Assembly (NCBI RefSeq): GCF_963678635.1
Contig: NC_087067.1
Span: forward strand, 124,001-188,000
Length of the DNA stretch: 64,000 bases
Direction of reading: 5' to 3'
DNA from: Symsagittifera roscoffensis
Taxonomy: Eukaryota > Xenacoelomorpha > Acoela > Convolutidae
The notes under the pieces were generated by a model that was not told where the DNA came from, searched no databases, and worked only from the letters and a program-made list of their open reading frames with translations. Position 1 is the stretch's first letter; each line of letters opens with the position of its first letter. A program made the translations under genes and the position numbers. Positions 21,200 through 34,974 of this stretch are shown here, piece after piece.

Positions 21200-23690
21200 C
21201 ATCAATTGGTATCCTGATAACGATTGGCAAAATTTGACTAGAAAAAGATAACTGCGGCATCTCAAAGATGCGTTTCTGAAGTCATTAAAACCATGACGAA
21301 GTTTCAAACGATTAGAGATCATTACCAGGCCAAACTTTGTGTTTTGTGAGCTGTAGGTGAGTTCCGCAACAAGGAGTTTGTTCTCCTTTTGTTTTTTGAC
21401 TTTCTTTAATTGTTCCAACAGAATTTTAACCTTTTAAAAAATTTATGGAATCTAGGAACATACAGACACAAAAACTTGCGTCCATCCAGTGAATAGTTGT
21501 CCTCGTAATGATCAAGCCAAACGAAAACAACGTCGGCCAAAGGCACTTTGGATAACGTGTTGTTCGTAAAAAACCAGCACTGTTTTTCATTGAGAATTAA
21601 CCACCATTTGGTTTGAATTTATGTCGAAATTGTTAACAGTAAATAAAACGACTTTTAGGTAGTTTAATTCTTATGATCCTTTTCTAAAAAAAATTATGAA
21701 TCTTTTGAATAATTTCTAATTCAAAAATCTCTTTGTGACCATAATATAGTTATTAAAAACTCAATCTTGCTTGAGTACCAAGAAAAAAAACGTTTAAATG
21801 TCGCAAGCTTAACAATTCTCTTTTCAGCGGTCGTAAAAATGTGGCATAAGAAGGTCATGCAAGTTATATAACCACCCTTGATTTTTATTTTTATGCAGCA
21901 GAGAAAAAAATCATCGCCAATGTTCAGTTATACGCGCACAACAGCTCTGAATTTCACTCACCAGTTATTTTTTACAGGCTAGCAAGATCAGAACTAGCTA
22001 TTCTCAAAATTGCTCTCCTCGTAATATGATGAGAAGCACAGTAAAAACAAGTCAAAAATGAGAAAAAAAATATCAATTCAGATTTATTGGTTGTTTTGAG
22101 ATATGGACCAGATAATCCGTAAGCAGTAACAATTAAGGCATATAATTTCCAGTAAATTAAGAGTGAGTTCCACAATTTAACACTTTCACAAAAAAAATGT
22201 CTATTCTGCATAAACATTATCTTAGGAGTAAGAACAAATGGGATATAAGAGTTTCAAAAACGAAAAAAAAATTGATTTAGGTCCTTGATATATAATGAGA
22301 AAGTGATAGCAAACTTCAGCTATTTTTTGAGTGAATTATTGTTGGATTGATATATGCAAAAATAGTTCAAAACAGCAAGTTTTCTCAAGATTTTATGTGA
22401 CTTATCTAATTTGATAACAAAGAAAAAAATTTTAATCAAGTTTTTTAAATGGAACTCTCAATCAAACCACTGACTTCACTCCGGGTCACCAACCATTTTT
22501 CTTTTTCTAGGCAGAAACAGTTATCATCGAAACTAACAAAATAAAATTGTAGTTTCTGAGAAACTATTCATGGCGAAATAGAATTTTGACTAAAATTTTG
22601 AATAATACATGCATCCATGCATTCACGTTGTTGCTAAAATTATAAAGGGAGAATGAACTCAACTATTATACTGTTTTCATTAAAATTTTCAAAACATTTA
22701 TTTATTTGACTTAAAAATTGTTCAAGCAAATAACAAAGTTGAAGTACAAATTCTTTTAAAAAATTGTTTTCAATTGGAGCAAAGCATAATCAAAAACAGA
22801 AAAACTTCTGAAACCTGGAAACCTTTTTTTTGAAATTTTTTTCAGAAATTAAAAGTGAAAAAATTAAGCAATATTAAAGATTGAAATTGAAAAACTTTTA
22901 AGAAAATAGTGAGAGACTTATTGAAGATTCTGAAAATTGAAAATAAAAAAAAATTAAAAATTCCGATAATTTTTTTAAGGTCAAAGACTTTCATTTTTGT
23001 CAAAACCTAGTTTTTTGACCGAATGCAAAATTATTGTTTCTTTCTATTCAAATCGATAGCATTTTTATAATATTCAATTAATCACTCCAATTGGTTGTCC
23101 AGATTGCTTATTCTTCACATAAATGATTCAGCAACATCATTTAATTGTGCATTTGATGTTTGACTTTATACTGAGATATGCGTTGAGGTTTTCTTGGCTT
23201 AGAATTGTTGATTTATCTTTTAAAAAGACAAAATTGTATGAAGCTTAAAAATCAGAAAAAAAAAACTTAAAAAACTTGTCAATGAATAATTGCTTATTTC
23301 TTCAAATTCAAAAACTGCTAAGCTCAATAGTTTACGTGAATGATTTTCAATACTTTTTAGTTCGCAACCTTTTTAATTTAATATAATTCAGACAGCTGAG
23401 AATATCTCGAGGATAATTGTTATCTGCCATACTCATTTTCTCTCAATTTGAACATAAATTATTGATGATGCAAATAACTCTTAGATAAAAAAAATAAAAT
23501 ACTTGTAAATGAAAAAAGTTTAAAGTTCTAATACAACTTATAGAATTAGGCGAGAAGAGAGCAAAATTCAGATAATCTGATCATAAAACGCGCCAGTGAA
23601 AAATTCTATTGCCAATTTACTCAGTAAAAATCACCACGGAACTGTTTGTGCAATCGATTTGATGTCCTATGAAATTTAAAGTGTTATTTC
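21200..23690. other. No gene seen
   Basis: About 2.5 kb of AT-rich DNA with many A/T runs. The few short ORFs have no domain and no codon bias. Confidence 0.6.
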
Positions 23691-23697
23691 AGTCAAC

Positions 23698-24107
23698 TGG
23701 AACCTGATCTAAACTACATTTTATGATTGGATAAATTAGATATTTTGCCACTGTAAAGTTTTTAATATTAACCAATCATGATCCATCTAACTAACAACCC
23801 ACTTATTTGTAAGTGCTGAAATTACTTGTAATTTCAGCACCAGAGAGATTTGAATTTAACTTAGAAATTAGTTGCCTCTCCAAGAGAACTTCAGCAGCCG
23901 CAATAAACCAGTATACCCTAGATCTATTGAGCCTAGCAGAGACTAGTTAAACAACCTGAGACTAGATAGTATAAGAGTAAGATTAGGATCGGTATTAGAC
24001 TAAGAAGTTGCACGAATCTATCCGGCCGAAAAAGGGATAGCGTGACGAGCAGACGGTGCACCCTATCCGAAAATACTCCATGAGTTAACCACATCGGTTA
24101 TAACTCA
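23698..24107 (+). repeat. 5' LTR (410 bp)
   Basis: It matches 41,122-41,532 over its whole length, with one T-run indel and about nine substitutions. It contains a perfect 12-bp hairpin (23,813-23,840, loop CTTG) that has two changes in the 3' LTR. The hairpin may be an RNA structure near the R region. No clear TATA box was recognised. Confidence 0.93.
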
Positions 24108-24109
24108 TC

Positions 24110-24127
24110 TGGTGCGACCATAAGTCT
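24110..24127 (+). promoter_or_regulatory. Primer binding site candidate
   Basis: Two bases after the LTR comes TGGTGCGACCATAAGTC, the expected TGG start of a site complementary to a tRNA 3' CCA end. The complement reads on into GTTCGAG, which looks like a T-loop, so the match could be about 23 bases long. The tRNA species cannot be told without the tRNA genes. Confidence 0.65.
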
Positions 24128-25354
24128 CGAACAAGACCTTAATAGCTTAGAATTAACCAAAAAAGATTAGAAATTAGACAAAACATTTTCAAAATGTTGT
24201 ACGACAATAATTTAATCGAAATGTCTCTACGACTCAATAGATCAGAGCCAATATTCCGAACGATAATAGAACTAACCGGAATTGGAAGAAGACCTCGAAC
24301 CAGAGACGACATACGACAAAGTAGAAACTTACCAAATAGTTATATGATAGTACGGCAAAAGCCAACACAAACTTTTATATTTAGAATCTTATTAGCAATG
24401 AATTTAGATTTTGATTTGCAAACATAAAATCTTGAAGTCAATCTTCATGATCATTTCAGGCGCTAAACAAAATTATTAATATACAATAACGATTGATAAA
24501 AAGATCTCAGATCGTTTTCCTAAATTCTGCAGTATTATATAAAAAACATGTTTGGAAAATATTTATTGAAAAACAAAACAAAAATTAGTAGCATGACAAT
24601 AAATTGTTAGTAATCATAAAAATCATTTGTAGTCCCAGCTTCATCACCTAAACATAACAGCAATCATAAGCTCACTTATATCATTAAAAAACTAAAATTT
24701 TTAAACAATTTAAACCATTTTAAACTTAAATTCACTTAATTTTAAAATCAGATCATCAAGGCTTATCCTTGGATCTAAATTAATTTTTCTATTTCATTAA
24801 ATTTAAAACTTGATCATCAAGGCCTATCCTTAGATCAAAAAGAACAATGTTGATCTCCCCCACCCACTTAGCTAGTGTCTAACGACCTCAAACGTCGATT
24901 CACTATCCAACCCTTTCAAAAAAACCCAAGACTAATAGAAATTTTTGAACAAAACTAATCATTCAAATTAGGATAAACAGTGAAGAACTTCGGTTATTCA
25001 TCCTTCACTTGAACCCCCCTCTTACCAGACCCAGGATAAATCTTAGACTTAGTAAGTTTAAAATAGTATCTAACGAACTACTCGCGTTCTAATTATACCT
25101 GAACCTTGTGGATCGATTTACTATTCTCCAACCCTTGAACACAATCACTACCCCTAAGTAAGATTAAGTAAGTTAACACCTTAGCTTATAATAGCCACGA
25201 GAAAGTAAAAAATCATTCTTCGGAATCGATATACTTTTCTCTCCAACCCTAAATAAATAGACCCAGGTTAAGCTAACCAAAAAATCGTAAGGACTAACAG
25301 TTTAAGAAAATAGAAATCATCTAACAACTTTTTGCATCCGTCATCCTAAATCTT
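24128..25354 (+). other. 1.2-kb leader with repeated motifs
   Basis: It contains a 77-codon ORF (24,194-24,427, basic, unrecognised). Two copies of a GATCATCAAGG(C)xTATCCTT(G/A)GATC unit lie near 24,750 and 24,812. Three loose copies of a motif of the type TCGATTxACTATxCxCCAACCCT lie near 24,895, 25,112 and 25,225. Such structured leader repeats are typical places for packaging or translation signals; the function here is inferred. Confidence 0.5.
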
Positions 25355-25822
25355 ATGTCATTTAAAAATCTAGGAAACAAACAAACAATCGTTTTGCACA
25401 ACTGTGAAATAGATAACAAAAAATACGACCTTGTAATCACACCTCACACACAAACAGTTGGATATATCAGAACAAAACGACAAACACTCAAAAGGAAAAT
25501 AATAACCAAACAAAGACAAATAACACGAAAAAGATTTTCCAAAAATAGAAACGCATTGTCAGAATCAGAAGCCAGCAATTTAGACGAACTTTATAAATTA
25601 AAAGAATCCATTGATAAAAATTGCCCCATTCACGATCAATTATATTTTTCCGACTCAGAAACAACATCAAATTTATCAAAAAGAGGAAAAAGAAGAATAA
25701 AAAAACAATATAAACACAAACCAGTACACTTATATAATTGGAATCAACCAATTAGACACATCGATAATTACCTATTAACAGTCATTAAACGAAAAAATGA
25801 GCCAAACACACACTCCAAGTGA
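25355..25822 (+). CDS. ORF0, basic protein upstream of gag
   Basis: An ATG-started 155-codon frame without stops, strongly basic (Lys/Arg runs around residues 45-75 and 108-118). It overlaps the gag ATG (25,797) by 26 bases in another frame. No Cys-rich or catalytic motif is seen. The A-rich base use matches gag and pol, so it belongs to the element. A basic early ORF could be an accessory, RNA-binding or matrix-like factor; this is a guess. Its intact state, while neighbours carry breaks, supports real coding. Confidence 0.55.
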   Translation: MSFKNLGNKQTIVLHNCEIDNKKYDLVITPHTQTVGYIRTKRQTLKRKIITKQRQITRKRFSKNRNALSESEASNLDELYKLKESIDKNCPIHDQLYFSDSETTSNLSKRGKRRIKKQYKHKPVHLYNWNQPIRHIDNYLLTVIKRKNEPNTHSK

Positions 25823-28445
25823 AGATAGTTCAGATGATGACGATATCTACCCCTTCCTCGTAGATGCACCCGATAATAGAGGACAACATGATCTTTGTAA
25901 GAAATTTCTTCTAAATTTGTTTGAACCCGGAATTAGCCCATGTAAAGCAGAGTTCCCAGATGTAAAAATAAAATGACAGATTATTGATCACTATCTGAAA
26001 GATATATGTAACTTAACACAACAATACGGAATCTACACCATAGAATTCAGCTCACCAAACCCGAATCACCGCAAATATGTAATTCAAACAGACGATCTTG
26101 ATTTAGAATTTTCAAAAGTATTCTCAGAATATATAAAAAGCATACAATATCATAACTCACAAAGAGCAAACTCCATATTTACTAATGAAGTTTTTGCAAT
26201 AATATATAGTCATATTTCAATATTAGAAAACGAAAACCCAATCCCACATGTCTCACCGACAGAGACATCCAAACATATAAAGGTACGACATGAAATCACA
26301 CTATTTTCAACTTTTCTACATATAATTAAAGAAAATTTCACTAAAGATGAAGTTTCACAACATACAAAACATGACTTACAAAAAATTTTGGCATGGTTTA
26401 TAATCGATTATTTCACACATAATATAGATTTAATTTCACAAGCAAGAAAAAATTTCAGACCTCAAAATTCAAACGATGATACCGCCATCACAGAACAGTC
26501 AGACTACGTTTGGGACCCCGAATGGTCTCATTATGCATTCATAAATATCCCACAATCAATCTCAAGTCAAGCAATAAGTACAATATCTTATGTAAGAGAT
26601 TATGTAAGAGTAATACCATTAACCATTGATGCAACACCATTAAACTACAATACATTTTTACCTGATACGCGAAATAACAGTTTAAATTCGACCGTCATAC
26701 ACAATGAAAACCTTAATGGAACTAGGAATCTTACTCAACAAGATATTCAAACACCATCACACTTCATAAATGAAGAAATCGTCCAAACAACAACAACTAC
26801 ACAACAAAGTATTTCACCGATACGTCCAAATTTAACAACACCAAGAAATACAAACACTTCACTAGCACAAGTAACCTTACAATCAACCGTTAAACCTTCG
26901 GTTGCTCCAAAATATTCACAAATGGATTATCAAACATATAGACCCATGACAGTACCGTCAAAAACACGCAGAACGTTCACAAGAAACACTTTTGCGGAAC
27001 ACAATTATAATTACGCACATTCATCAAAAACAAACTATCCCCCACGAAAAAATAATAATAATCAGATAAGATCTCGATTTTGGGATAACCCAATGGCAAC
27101 AACCAACTCAGTAAACTTTCAAACTAATTCACATCCTCCACAGGATCGTAGTGAAAATTACCCATTCTTTCAACAGAATAAAAATAAAAAGCAAGCACTT
27201 CATCAAACGGATTATTTATCCTCTGACGATGATTATTTACAACCAGATATATTTGCACCATATACTCAAGAATATCGTGGACAAGGAGTGCAGAAACCAC
27301 ATACATATCATAGAATTTTTTCTCCACATCCTACAGATACACAAAATCAACAACCAATACACATGCAAAACCCAATTAATACACAATCTTTTCAACCAAT
27401 TCAGCCACAAAACCCAATGATTACACACTCGTATCAATCAACACAAATGCAAAATGAAATACCACTCCCATATTACCTTCAACAACACGAAATAACAAAA
27501 AATCAACTCTCAAATTTTTCACAAATGCCAAATGCCGCAGAATCATCACAAATGACAATGAATCCATACCTTATGGGTGGATCATCAATAACATCAAATA
27601 AACCTTTATTGGTATTCACAGGAACAGACCCGGAATATTCTGCAGAAGATTATTTAAATGCAGTAACAGCAAATTTAATCTTAAATATAGGACCTGAACC
27701 AATTAATACGCCACTACATCAAAATTGGATACATCGACGCACAGCGTTGATACAAACAACCTTAGATGGCGCAGCCCAAAAATGGTTTTCAGTATTGCCT
27801 ATAGAAATAAAATCAAATTGGAAAAGATTTACACAAGAATTTTCAAAAATGTTTGACTCCGAGAGAAATAAACAAAAACAAAGAGTTTTATGTAATGAAA
27901 TACGCAGATTACCAAATGAAACCATCAAACAACTAGCAGTACGTATTGAAACACTAGTTCGAAAAGCATATTCATTAAATACGCACGACTATAAAAACAC
28001 AAAAATGACAGAAATCTTAATGATGACCTTAACACCTCAATTAAAGAAAATAGCAATAAAAAAGAGAGCATCCCATCCCTCCTCAATTCGAGAGCCCAAT
28101 CTAGATTTTCGAAAACTAGTAGACAAACTAGAACAAGCTGAAATCACAATGAAACTTGAAGAAACAGAAAATCTGAAGTTACAATATGTTAATCGAATTG
28201 AAACAAATACCACAAATATCAACAATATACAGGAATCAGATACAGACCTCGTTGAAAAAATCACTGAAATACTCAATATTTATGAAAAACACCCAAACTT
28301 TAAAGGCAAACCATCTTTCAAAAATGGTGTAATTATTGCCGACGATACGGACATAGTATTTCTGAATGTAGACAAAAACAACAGGACAATCAAAACAAAC
28401 CTCAAAAATATAAAGAACCAAATAAATCATTTTATCAATACATGA
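25797..28445 (+). CDS. gag: gag (one internal TGA)
   Basis: The frame starts ATGAGCCAAACACAC at 25,797 and runs about 880 codons to TGA at 28,443, with one in-frame TGA at 25,974-25,976. The longer start is preferred because the frame stays open on both sides of that TGA. Order: acidic N-terminus (SSDDDD), helical region, a long Asn/Gln/Pro/Thr-rich linker (about residues 250-590), then a capsid-like helical domain (about 600-790) with TDPEYSAEDYLNAV and TLDGAAQKWFSVLP, then a coiled-coil-like tail. There is no CCHC zinc knuckle. The stop overlaps the pol ATG as ATGA. Confidence 0.85.
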
Positions 28446-31400
28446 AGAAAGATCAAAATCTACCAAACAAAAATGTATACAGCAACAACAGTTCAGGAAA
28501 ACCACTTCCGAACAATACCAATTACACGAGAAATCAATCACCATATAACTCAAGTTATAGAGGAAGATCACCAGAACGAAGAAATACACAAAATTCTTCA
28601 CAAAATCATTATAATCGACCAAAAGGTCCAAATAACTACTCCAGATCGAATTCAAATACAACACAATTTGTTTCTAGATCTAACTCCCAATCAAGGAATA
28701 AATACTATCCAAACAATCAATCACGAAACTCATCATATAATAGAAATAAAAATAGAAACTATTCAAATAATCGCAATAGAAGTTATTCAAACAACCATAA
28801 TCAGAACTACCCGAACAATCGATCCAGGAATAACTCATATAACAGATCAAATTATCACAGATCAAACGATAATTATCAAAACCGATCACGAAACAATTCA
28901 CAAAATCGACATTCAAGTTATAATAATCGTTATAGAAATTATTCCCAATCACCACACAGAAATAATAACCATTATAATAATTCTAACAATCGCCACAGAA
29001 GTAGTACACCTAAACATCAAAGACATATTAATCAAGTACAATCAAATCCAGAAACAACATCAGACCCCCCAGGTATTGATGACACAGCAAATAACGAACT
29101 ACAACTAAATCAAATAAACTGTGGATCATCAGATTCAGAAAGTGATACAGAAAACACTATCTCCATAAACATGACAGCAGTCGAAAATGACTACGAACCT
29201 ATTATATATGAACAACCTTTTTCATCACATATATATGAAAATCAATTAGAACTCCTTCACAATTATTATATTGAACCCATCCAAGCCACACAAACGGCAC
29301 AAGAAACTAACGAAATCAACACTGTAAATAATTCCAATGAAAATGACAAAACAAAATGCTTGAATACAAATCACATCTATCAAAATATACAAAAAGAACA
29401 ACCCAAAGAAAAAATTTGGACAATACCATTTCTTTTAGAAAGTCCAAGAAACAAAGAATTTCAACCACCAGATCTTGAAATTGATTTTTTAATTGATTCA
29501 GGAGCAGAATCAAACATAATAAACAATCCCACATGGAATGAGATAAAAACATTACACCCAAAAGTAACACCCCTTGCAACCTCCAGTAAACTAGCAACAG
29601 CACAAGGATCAACATTGGTAAACTATGGAAAAGTTCAATTATTTCTTCTCCCCACAAGAACAATAGAGCAAAATAAAATTTTGAATAAACCAATTAAACA
29701 AATATTTCATATCACTGATATTAAACACAATATCATTGGAATACCATTTATCTCTAAATATATACCAACAATCAACATCTTGAATAGTAAAATACTAATC
29801 AAAGATAAGTACACAAAAACAAAAGACACATCCCTAACACTTTTTCAAAGATTAAACAAACAACCACCATTCTTTTCAAAATTTTATCCAATATATAATC
29901 AACAAAGAAAACACCTGAAACCACTATCAGGAAACTTAAATAATTTTTCAATAAAACAAGTTCACCAATATGATAAATATCAAAATAAACAACAACTCTA
30001 TATGTCAGACTTTGAACTCAAACCTATTCATAAGTTTTTCAAAATCACAATTTCATCCATAAAATATTTGAAAAATTCGAATTCAGATATTATTTTGTTA
30101 CATGTATACAACAATACACCGTATCAAGTAACATTACCTTTAGGACTTTTAGGATATTGCGAAACCAACGCTACGACATCACCAATGCATGAAAAAGCAT
30201 ACCGCGTAAATAATATACTCCAATTATTAGATATTTGTCAATCCACAATTCTTAATGAAGAATTATCCATAAATAAAATAATAAGTAATGAAAAAAGAAA
30301 TACAGATTATTTCACAAAAACCCCATATTTCAAACCTACATTCAACATAAATAACTATACAGCGGATCAACAGAAATTTTTAACAATGTTTAACTTCCAA
30401 CATTCACAAATAACACAAGACGAATTTGATAAGTTAGCCAAACAGCTAATAAAATATTCATCAGTTTATGCAACATCCAAATTTGATGTTGGCAAAATCA
30501 GTTCATCGCTACATCTCCCGTTAAAACCTGACGCAGTTTTCAAAAAACAAAGAGCAAGTAAAGTACCAATTCATTTACACGATAAAGTGAACAGATTACT
30601 CGATATTTTAGAACAAAACAAAATTATCTCACCGGTAAACAAAGAAGAACAACCAAAAGATAACACATTTATCAACCCAGTTATCATCCTAGCAAAAGGA
30701 GAATCATTAAAAATAGTTCTAGACGCTAGATATCTTAATTCACTAATAGACGAATCAAAATGCAATTGGCCTATTGAACCAATACAAGTTATTTTAACAA
30801 AAATCAACGGAAAATACCTTACAACCGCAGATATGAATAGTGCATACAATCAAATGCCACTAGATGAACAATCACGACGTTTAACACAATTTGTTATTGG
30901 AAATCAACAATATGAATTCAACCGCCTATTCTATGGAATATCCATAGGACCAGCAGCATTTTCAGCTTTTATGAGTAAAATTTTTAGACCACTAATACTC
31001 AAGAAAAACGCAATCACCTATTTAGACGATGTTTTTATGCAATCACAGACAAAAGAAGAAATGTTTAAAGTTTTAGAACACTATCACAAAATACTTCAGA
31101 ACGAAAATCTGAAGGCCGCTCCCGATAAATCACACTTCTTTTTAACACGAGTTAAATTCTTAGGACACAATATAGAAAGAAAAACAATCACTCCATTAAA
31201 ATCACGCATTGATACTATTCACAAGCTTCAACCACCAACAAACAAGAAGAAAATCCAAGAATTCCTTGGAATGTTAAATTTTTTAAGCAAATACGTCTAT
31301 AAAATGCAATTATACTTAAAACCATTCTATAATATACTTAGACAACAAAATAATTTTGAATGGAATACACAACATGATTTGAAGAAATTAAAAAACTCCT

Positions 31401-34025
31401 AACTGAACAAATTTCGAATACAATTCCAGACCCAAATCAACCATTCTATGCAATGTGCGATGCTTCAAATTTTAGGCGCAGCGTTATTACAATCACACAA
31501 TGGTACAAACAAAATGAACCTTATATCAGCAAATTCTCAATTATTCACTCAAGCAGAGCTAAGACTCTCAACCCTAATGAGAGAATGTACAGCCATAATC
31601 TATACACTTACAGAATATGAATTTCTGATACTTGGATCAAAACATCCAACAGTTCTATTCACAGATCACAAACCAATCATTTTTCTCTTTACACAAAAAT
31701 CCAACCCAAATTACCGAGTTTACAGATTTCAATTAATTCTAATGAAATTTCCAAACTTACATATAGTTTGGACAGCAGGAAAGAATCTTGCATTACCAGA
31801 CACATTAAGTCGAAATACACCACCTGAATTACTTACACGTAAAACTACAGTTGATATACCCAAAAATATAAAATTTTACCTTGCAGAAAACGAAACATCA
31901 CCCCGACTAGAATGCAAATATGCAGTAAGAACTGACGTTGAACAATTACAGATAAATAACCTACAACACTTCCCACTTTATTTAGATTGCCAAAATAACC
32001 ACTACGAAGTTGATCTACTTGGAACATCAACTTTCAAACCAATTCCATATTCACAATGGATAAAAAATAACACCCAACAAAAAAGAGTAAAACAACATTC
32101 GCATAAAAAAGACCTTTTCCCGTTAATTAAAAAAGAAAATCTAACTGATGAAATAAATTTATCAGGACCACAAACAAACGATTCCAAATACACAATAAAT
32201 CAAGTTTTTGACCTCCATGACCCACTTGACACAATTCCTTTATCTAAATTAGAAATTGAAAACATTTTTCTCCCTCCAACAGAAAAAATTACAATTACAA
32301 CCTTGAAACAATACCAAAATCTTGACCCAGTAATTAGACAACTAAAATCATGGCACAAATATAAAACTAAACCCGTGAAAGCAGATACCACAATTTTAGG
32401 ATATAAAACACTCCTCCGATATTTTCGAAAATTCAACAATACAATTATTAATGAAAACACAGACCTTCTAGAATACCAATTAAATGAATCGACAGTTCCC
32501 TGTCTCCCTTTAAGTATGATCCTCAAAGCTTTTAACATTTCGCATACACAAAACATTAAAGGACACTCTGGATCAGAGAAAACATATTCAAATTTCATAC
32601 AAAACTTTTATCTCCCAAATGCACCAATTTGGATAAAAGTACTATGCAATGATTGCATAGTATGTCAGCTATATAAACCTTATCCAAATCAAAAACAAAT
32701 AGCACAAAAACAAGATTTTAAAGGACAAAGTTTGTATTTCATTTGATACAAAAGGACCAATTTCACCATCATCCGAAGGAAACTCATACATTATGGTAAT
32801 TGTTGACGCATTCACACATTATGTAGCACTTAACCCAGTACCACATTGTAACGCTTATTACGCTTACACAACACTTTATGAACACTGGATAGCCAAATTC
32901 GGACTACCAGAAATTTTAGTTAAAGACAACGGCACAGAATTCATAAATAATGAAATCATCACATTATGTCATTTATACAACATCAAACACAAACCACGTA
33001 CATCTCATGTACCTTGGACAAACGGCTTAGTCGAAGATATGAACCGTTCACTACAAGAATATCTTAGATGTATCATCAATGGAAATGATACAAGATACAC
33101 CGAATGGTCAGCAGATGTAAAACTATTTCCCTTGGCATATAATTCACAAATCACGACAACTCTAGGAATGTCACCATATGAAATGGTTTTTAATCAAAAG
33201 CCACGCAAACCAATTATGTTTACAGCAAACTCTCATAAAAATGCACAAAGCCATTGTCAACCGAATGAAGACTCAATTTGTTATAACCTACCTTTACACA
33301 CACATGATGAAGATCATTTTCATCACCCACAAATTCTTAAATTAGCCTCCGGTACACACACCGAATGGATTTTAAACAGAGATAAAAAACACCATGAAAT
33401 TTACCAAAAAGTAACAAAAAAGTTGTTACAAAGACAAAACATTAATGAACAAATAAATTCACGCTTTACACCAGCCTCCGATTTAAAAATTGGAACATTT
33501 GTTTTAATACCTAATTTTAACACTCAAAAAGGAATTTCTAAAAAATTGCAACCCCTTTGTAAAGGACCATTCCAAATAATTGCCAAACCCACTGATGTCA
33601 CATATAAAATCACCGACTCAGAACAAAAAGAAATTGTTCAACATCGAAACAACCTATTACCTTATTACCCAAAAGAATACGCACTACGCGAACTAACTCA
33701 ATTATATTCTTTCACAGGTTTAAAAGTTATTCAAAATAACCCACATACAGAAAATGAAACAAAAGACCAACATGACATTCATCCCGAAAACCAAAATAAA
33801 AAATCAACTACAATAAAACACAATACAAAAAAGCTAGAAAAAAATATTCCCCAAAAAGAAAGAAAAAATAGAAAAATGACAGAAAAAATTATACCCCAAG
33901 AACAAATCGACAAATCAGAACATAGAGAGTCATCACGACTTAGAAATCAACCACGCAAAAACTATAAAACATTCATCCCACAATCTAAAATATTAAAGAA
34001 AGTTGAATTTCAAAAACAACTTTAA
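28442..34025 (+). pseudogene. pol: pol (PR-RT-RNase H-integrase), frameshifted
   Basis: ATG at 28,442 overlaps the gag stop. Residues 1-200 are an Asn/Arg/Ser/Tyr-rich, disordered, probably nucleic-acid-binding segment. The aspartic protease has LIDSGAES (about 29,490). The RT has DMNSAYNQMPL and YLDD (about 31,018) instead of the more usual YVDD/YIDD. RNase H has DAS, a conserved Glu, TDHKP and LPDTLSRN. The integrase has an HHCC finger (about 32,540-32,675) and a DDE core (Asp at about 32,741, DNGTEF near 32,927, Glu near 33,036). A basic tail follows with SSRLRNQPRKNY. Breaks: a one-base loss near 31,383, compensated by a small deletion near 31,472, and a frame change near 32,735-32,745. 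Confidence 0.92.
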
Positions 34026-34845
34026 TTTTACATTTAATAATCTTTGCACCTCTGAAATATTTTGAACTTTCATTTTTCAAAATAACATGCTGACAGACAC
34101 GAAACGATTCTAGTTCAAAATTAGCCAATAGGATTCATCCAATCCGTCACCTTCTATAACTCTAACACAAACCAACTAGACGAAAAATATTAAACTCCAG
34201 GCATATCTATAACTATAACTTTGCGACCTCCAGGTCAAAAATAAGCAAACCATTCCAACTTGACAACTAAAATAAATATCACCATAATATCATAACCCTC
34301 CCTTATCTAATAAACCAAAGATCAACAATATTTCCCCAACTCAGACCTCAAATACCCCCCAAATAAATATGTTAAATTAGCCTAAAGTAAAAGATCGACC
34401 ATTTTAATTAGCCTAAAGTATCAAAAACTCAAAAATACCCCAGATCACTTGACAATTAAAAATAAAGAAAAAGAAGACCTCCCAATCACATAAAATTCGA
34501 CCCCAACAATTTTTCACAAAACTCAACCCACTTGTCAAAAAACCAATAAATAATTCGACCACACTTGAAAATTGCCTCAAACAACAAAAAATATTCGATC
34601 GAGAAGCCATTTCTTAAATGCTCTTCTCTCGACCAGTCAACATAATTCTTAACATTCTCATAAACTTTTTAACGGTATTTAAACTTTTAATCATATTTCT
34701 TTTTGATACCTTTGAAGCTTTTATAATAATCTTAATCATTTTTTTGCAATATTTTTTTAATTTTCTATTCCCTATTTGAACTATACCTCCAACTTTCAAA
34801 AGCTATTGACTATATCCACAGGTACGATTCACAAAACTTATCTAA
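34026..34845 (+). other. pol-env spacer with possible env splice acceptor
   Basis: No plus-strand ORF of note. Words such as ATTAGCCTAAAGTA and ATTCGACC recur. A T-rich tract followed by TATCCACAG ends at 34,821, 25 bases before the first small ORF, and would suit an acceptor for a spliced env message. Confidence 0.45.
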
Positions 34846-34974
34846 ATGATACGAACCATTTTTAGTAGAACCGATATTTTTTTACTATTTGTAATTTTTA
34901 TAACATTTCTATCATCCCTCATCTTGACAATATGCAAATGTATAAAAAAAAAGCAATCATCACATTCGCCCTAG
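34846..34974 (+). CDS. Small single-pass membrane peptide (42 aa)
   Basis: ATG to TAG without interruption. Residues 11-30 are almost wholly hydrophobic and are followed by CKCIKKK, a pattern typical of a one-pass membrane anchor with a cytosolic basic tail. It overlaps the next ORF by 43 bases in another frame. Too short to assign; its place just ahead of env resembles small viral membrane accessory genes. Confidence 0.4.
   Translation: MIRTIFSRTDIFLLFVIFITFLSSLILTICKCIKKKQSSHSP

Noticed and set aside
24194-24427. 77-codon ORF in the LTR element leader as a functional gene
   Set aside because: No domain, weak start context and a position inside a repeat-rich leader; recorded only as part of the leader.
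28473-29108. 211-codon ORF as an independent gene
   Set aside because: It lies wholly under the low-complexity start of pol and has no separate start context; kept only as a possible gag readthrough extension.
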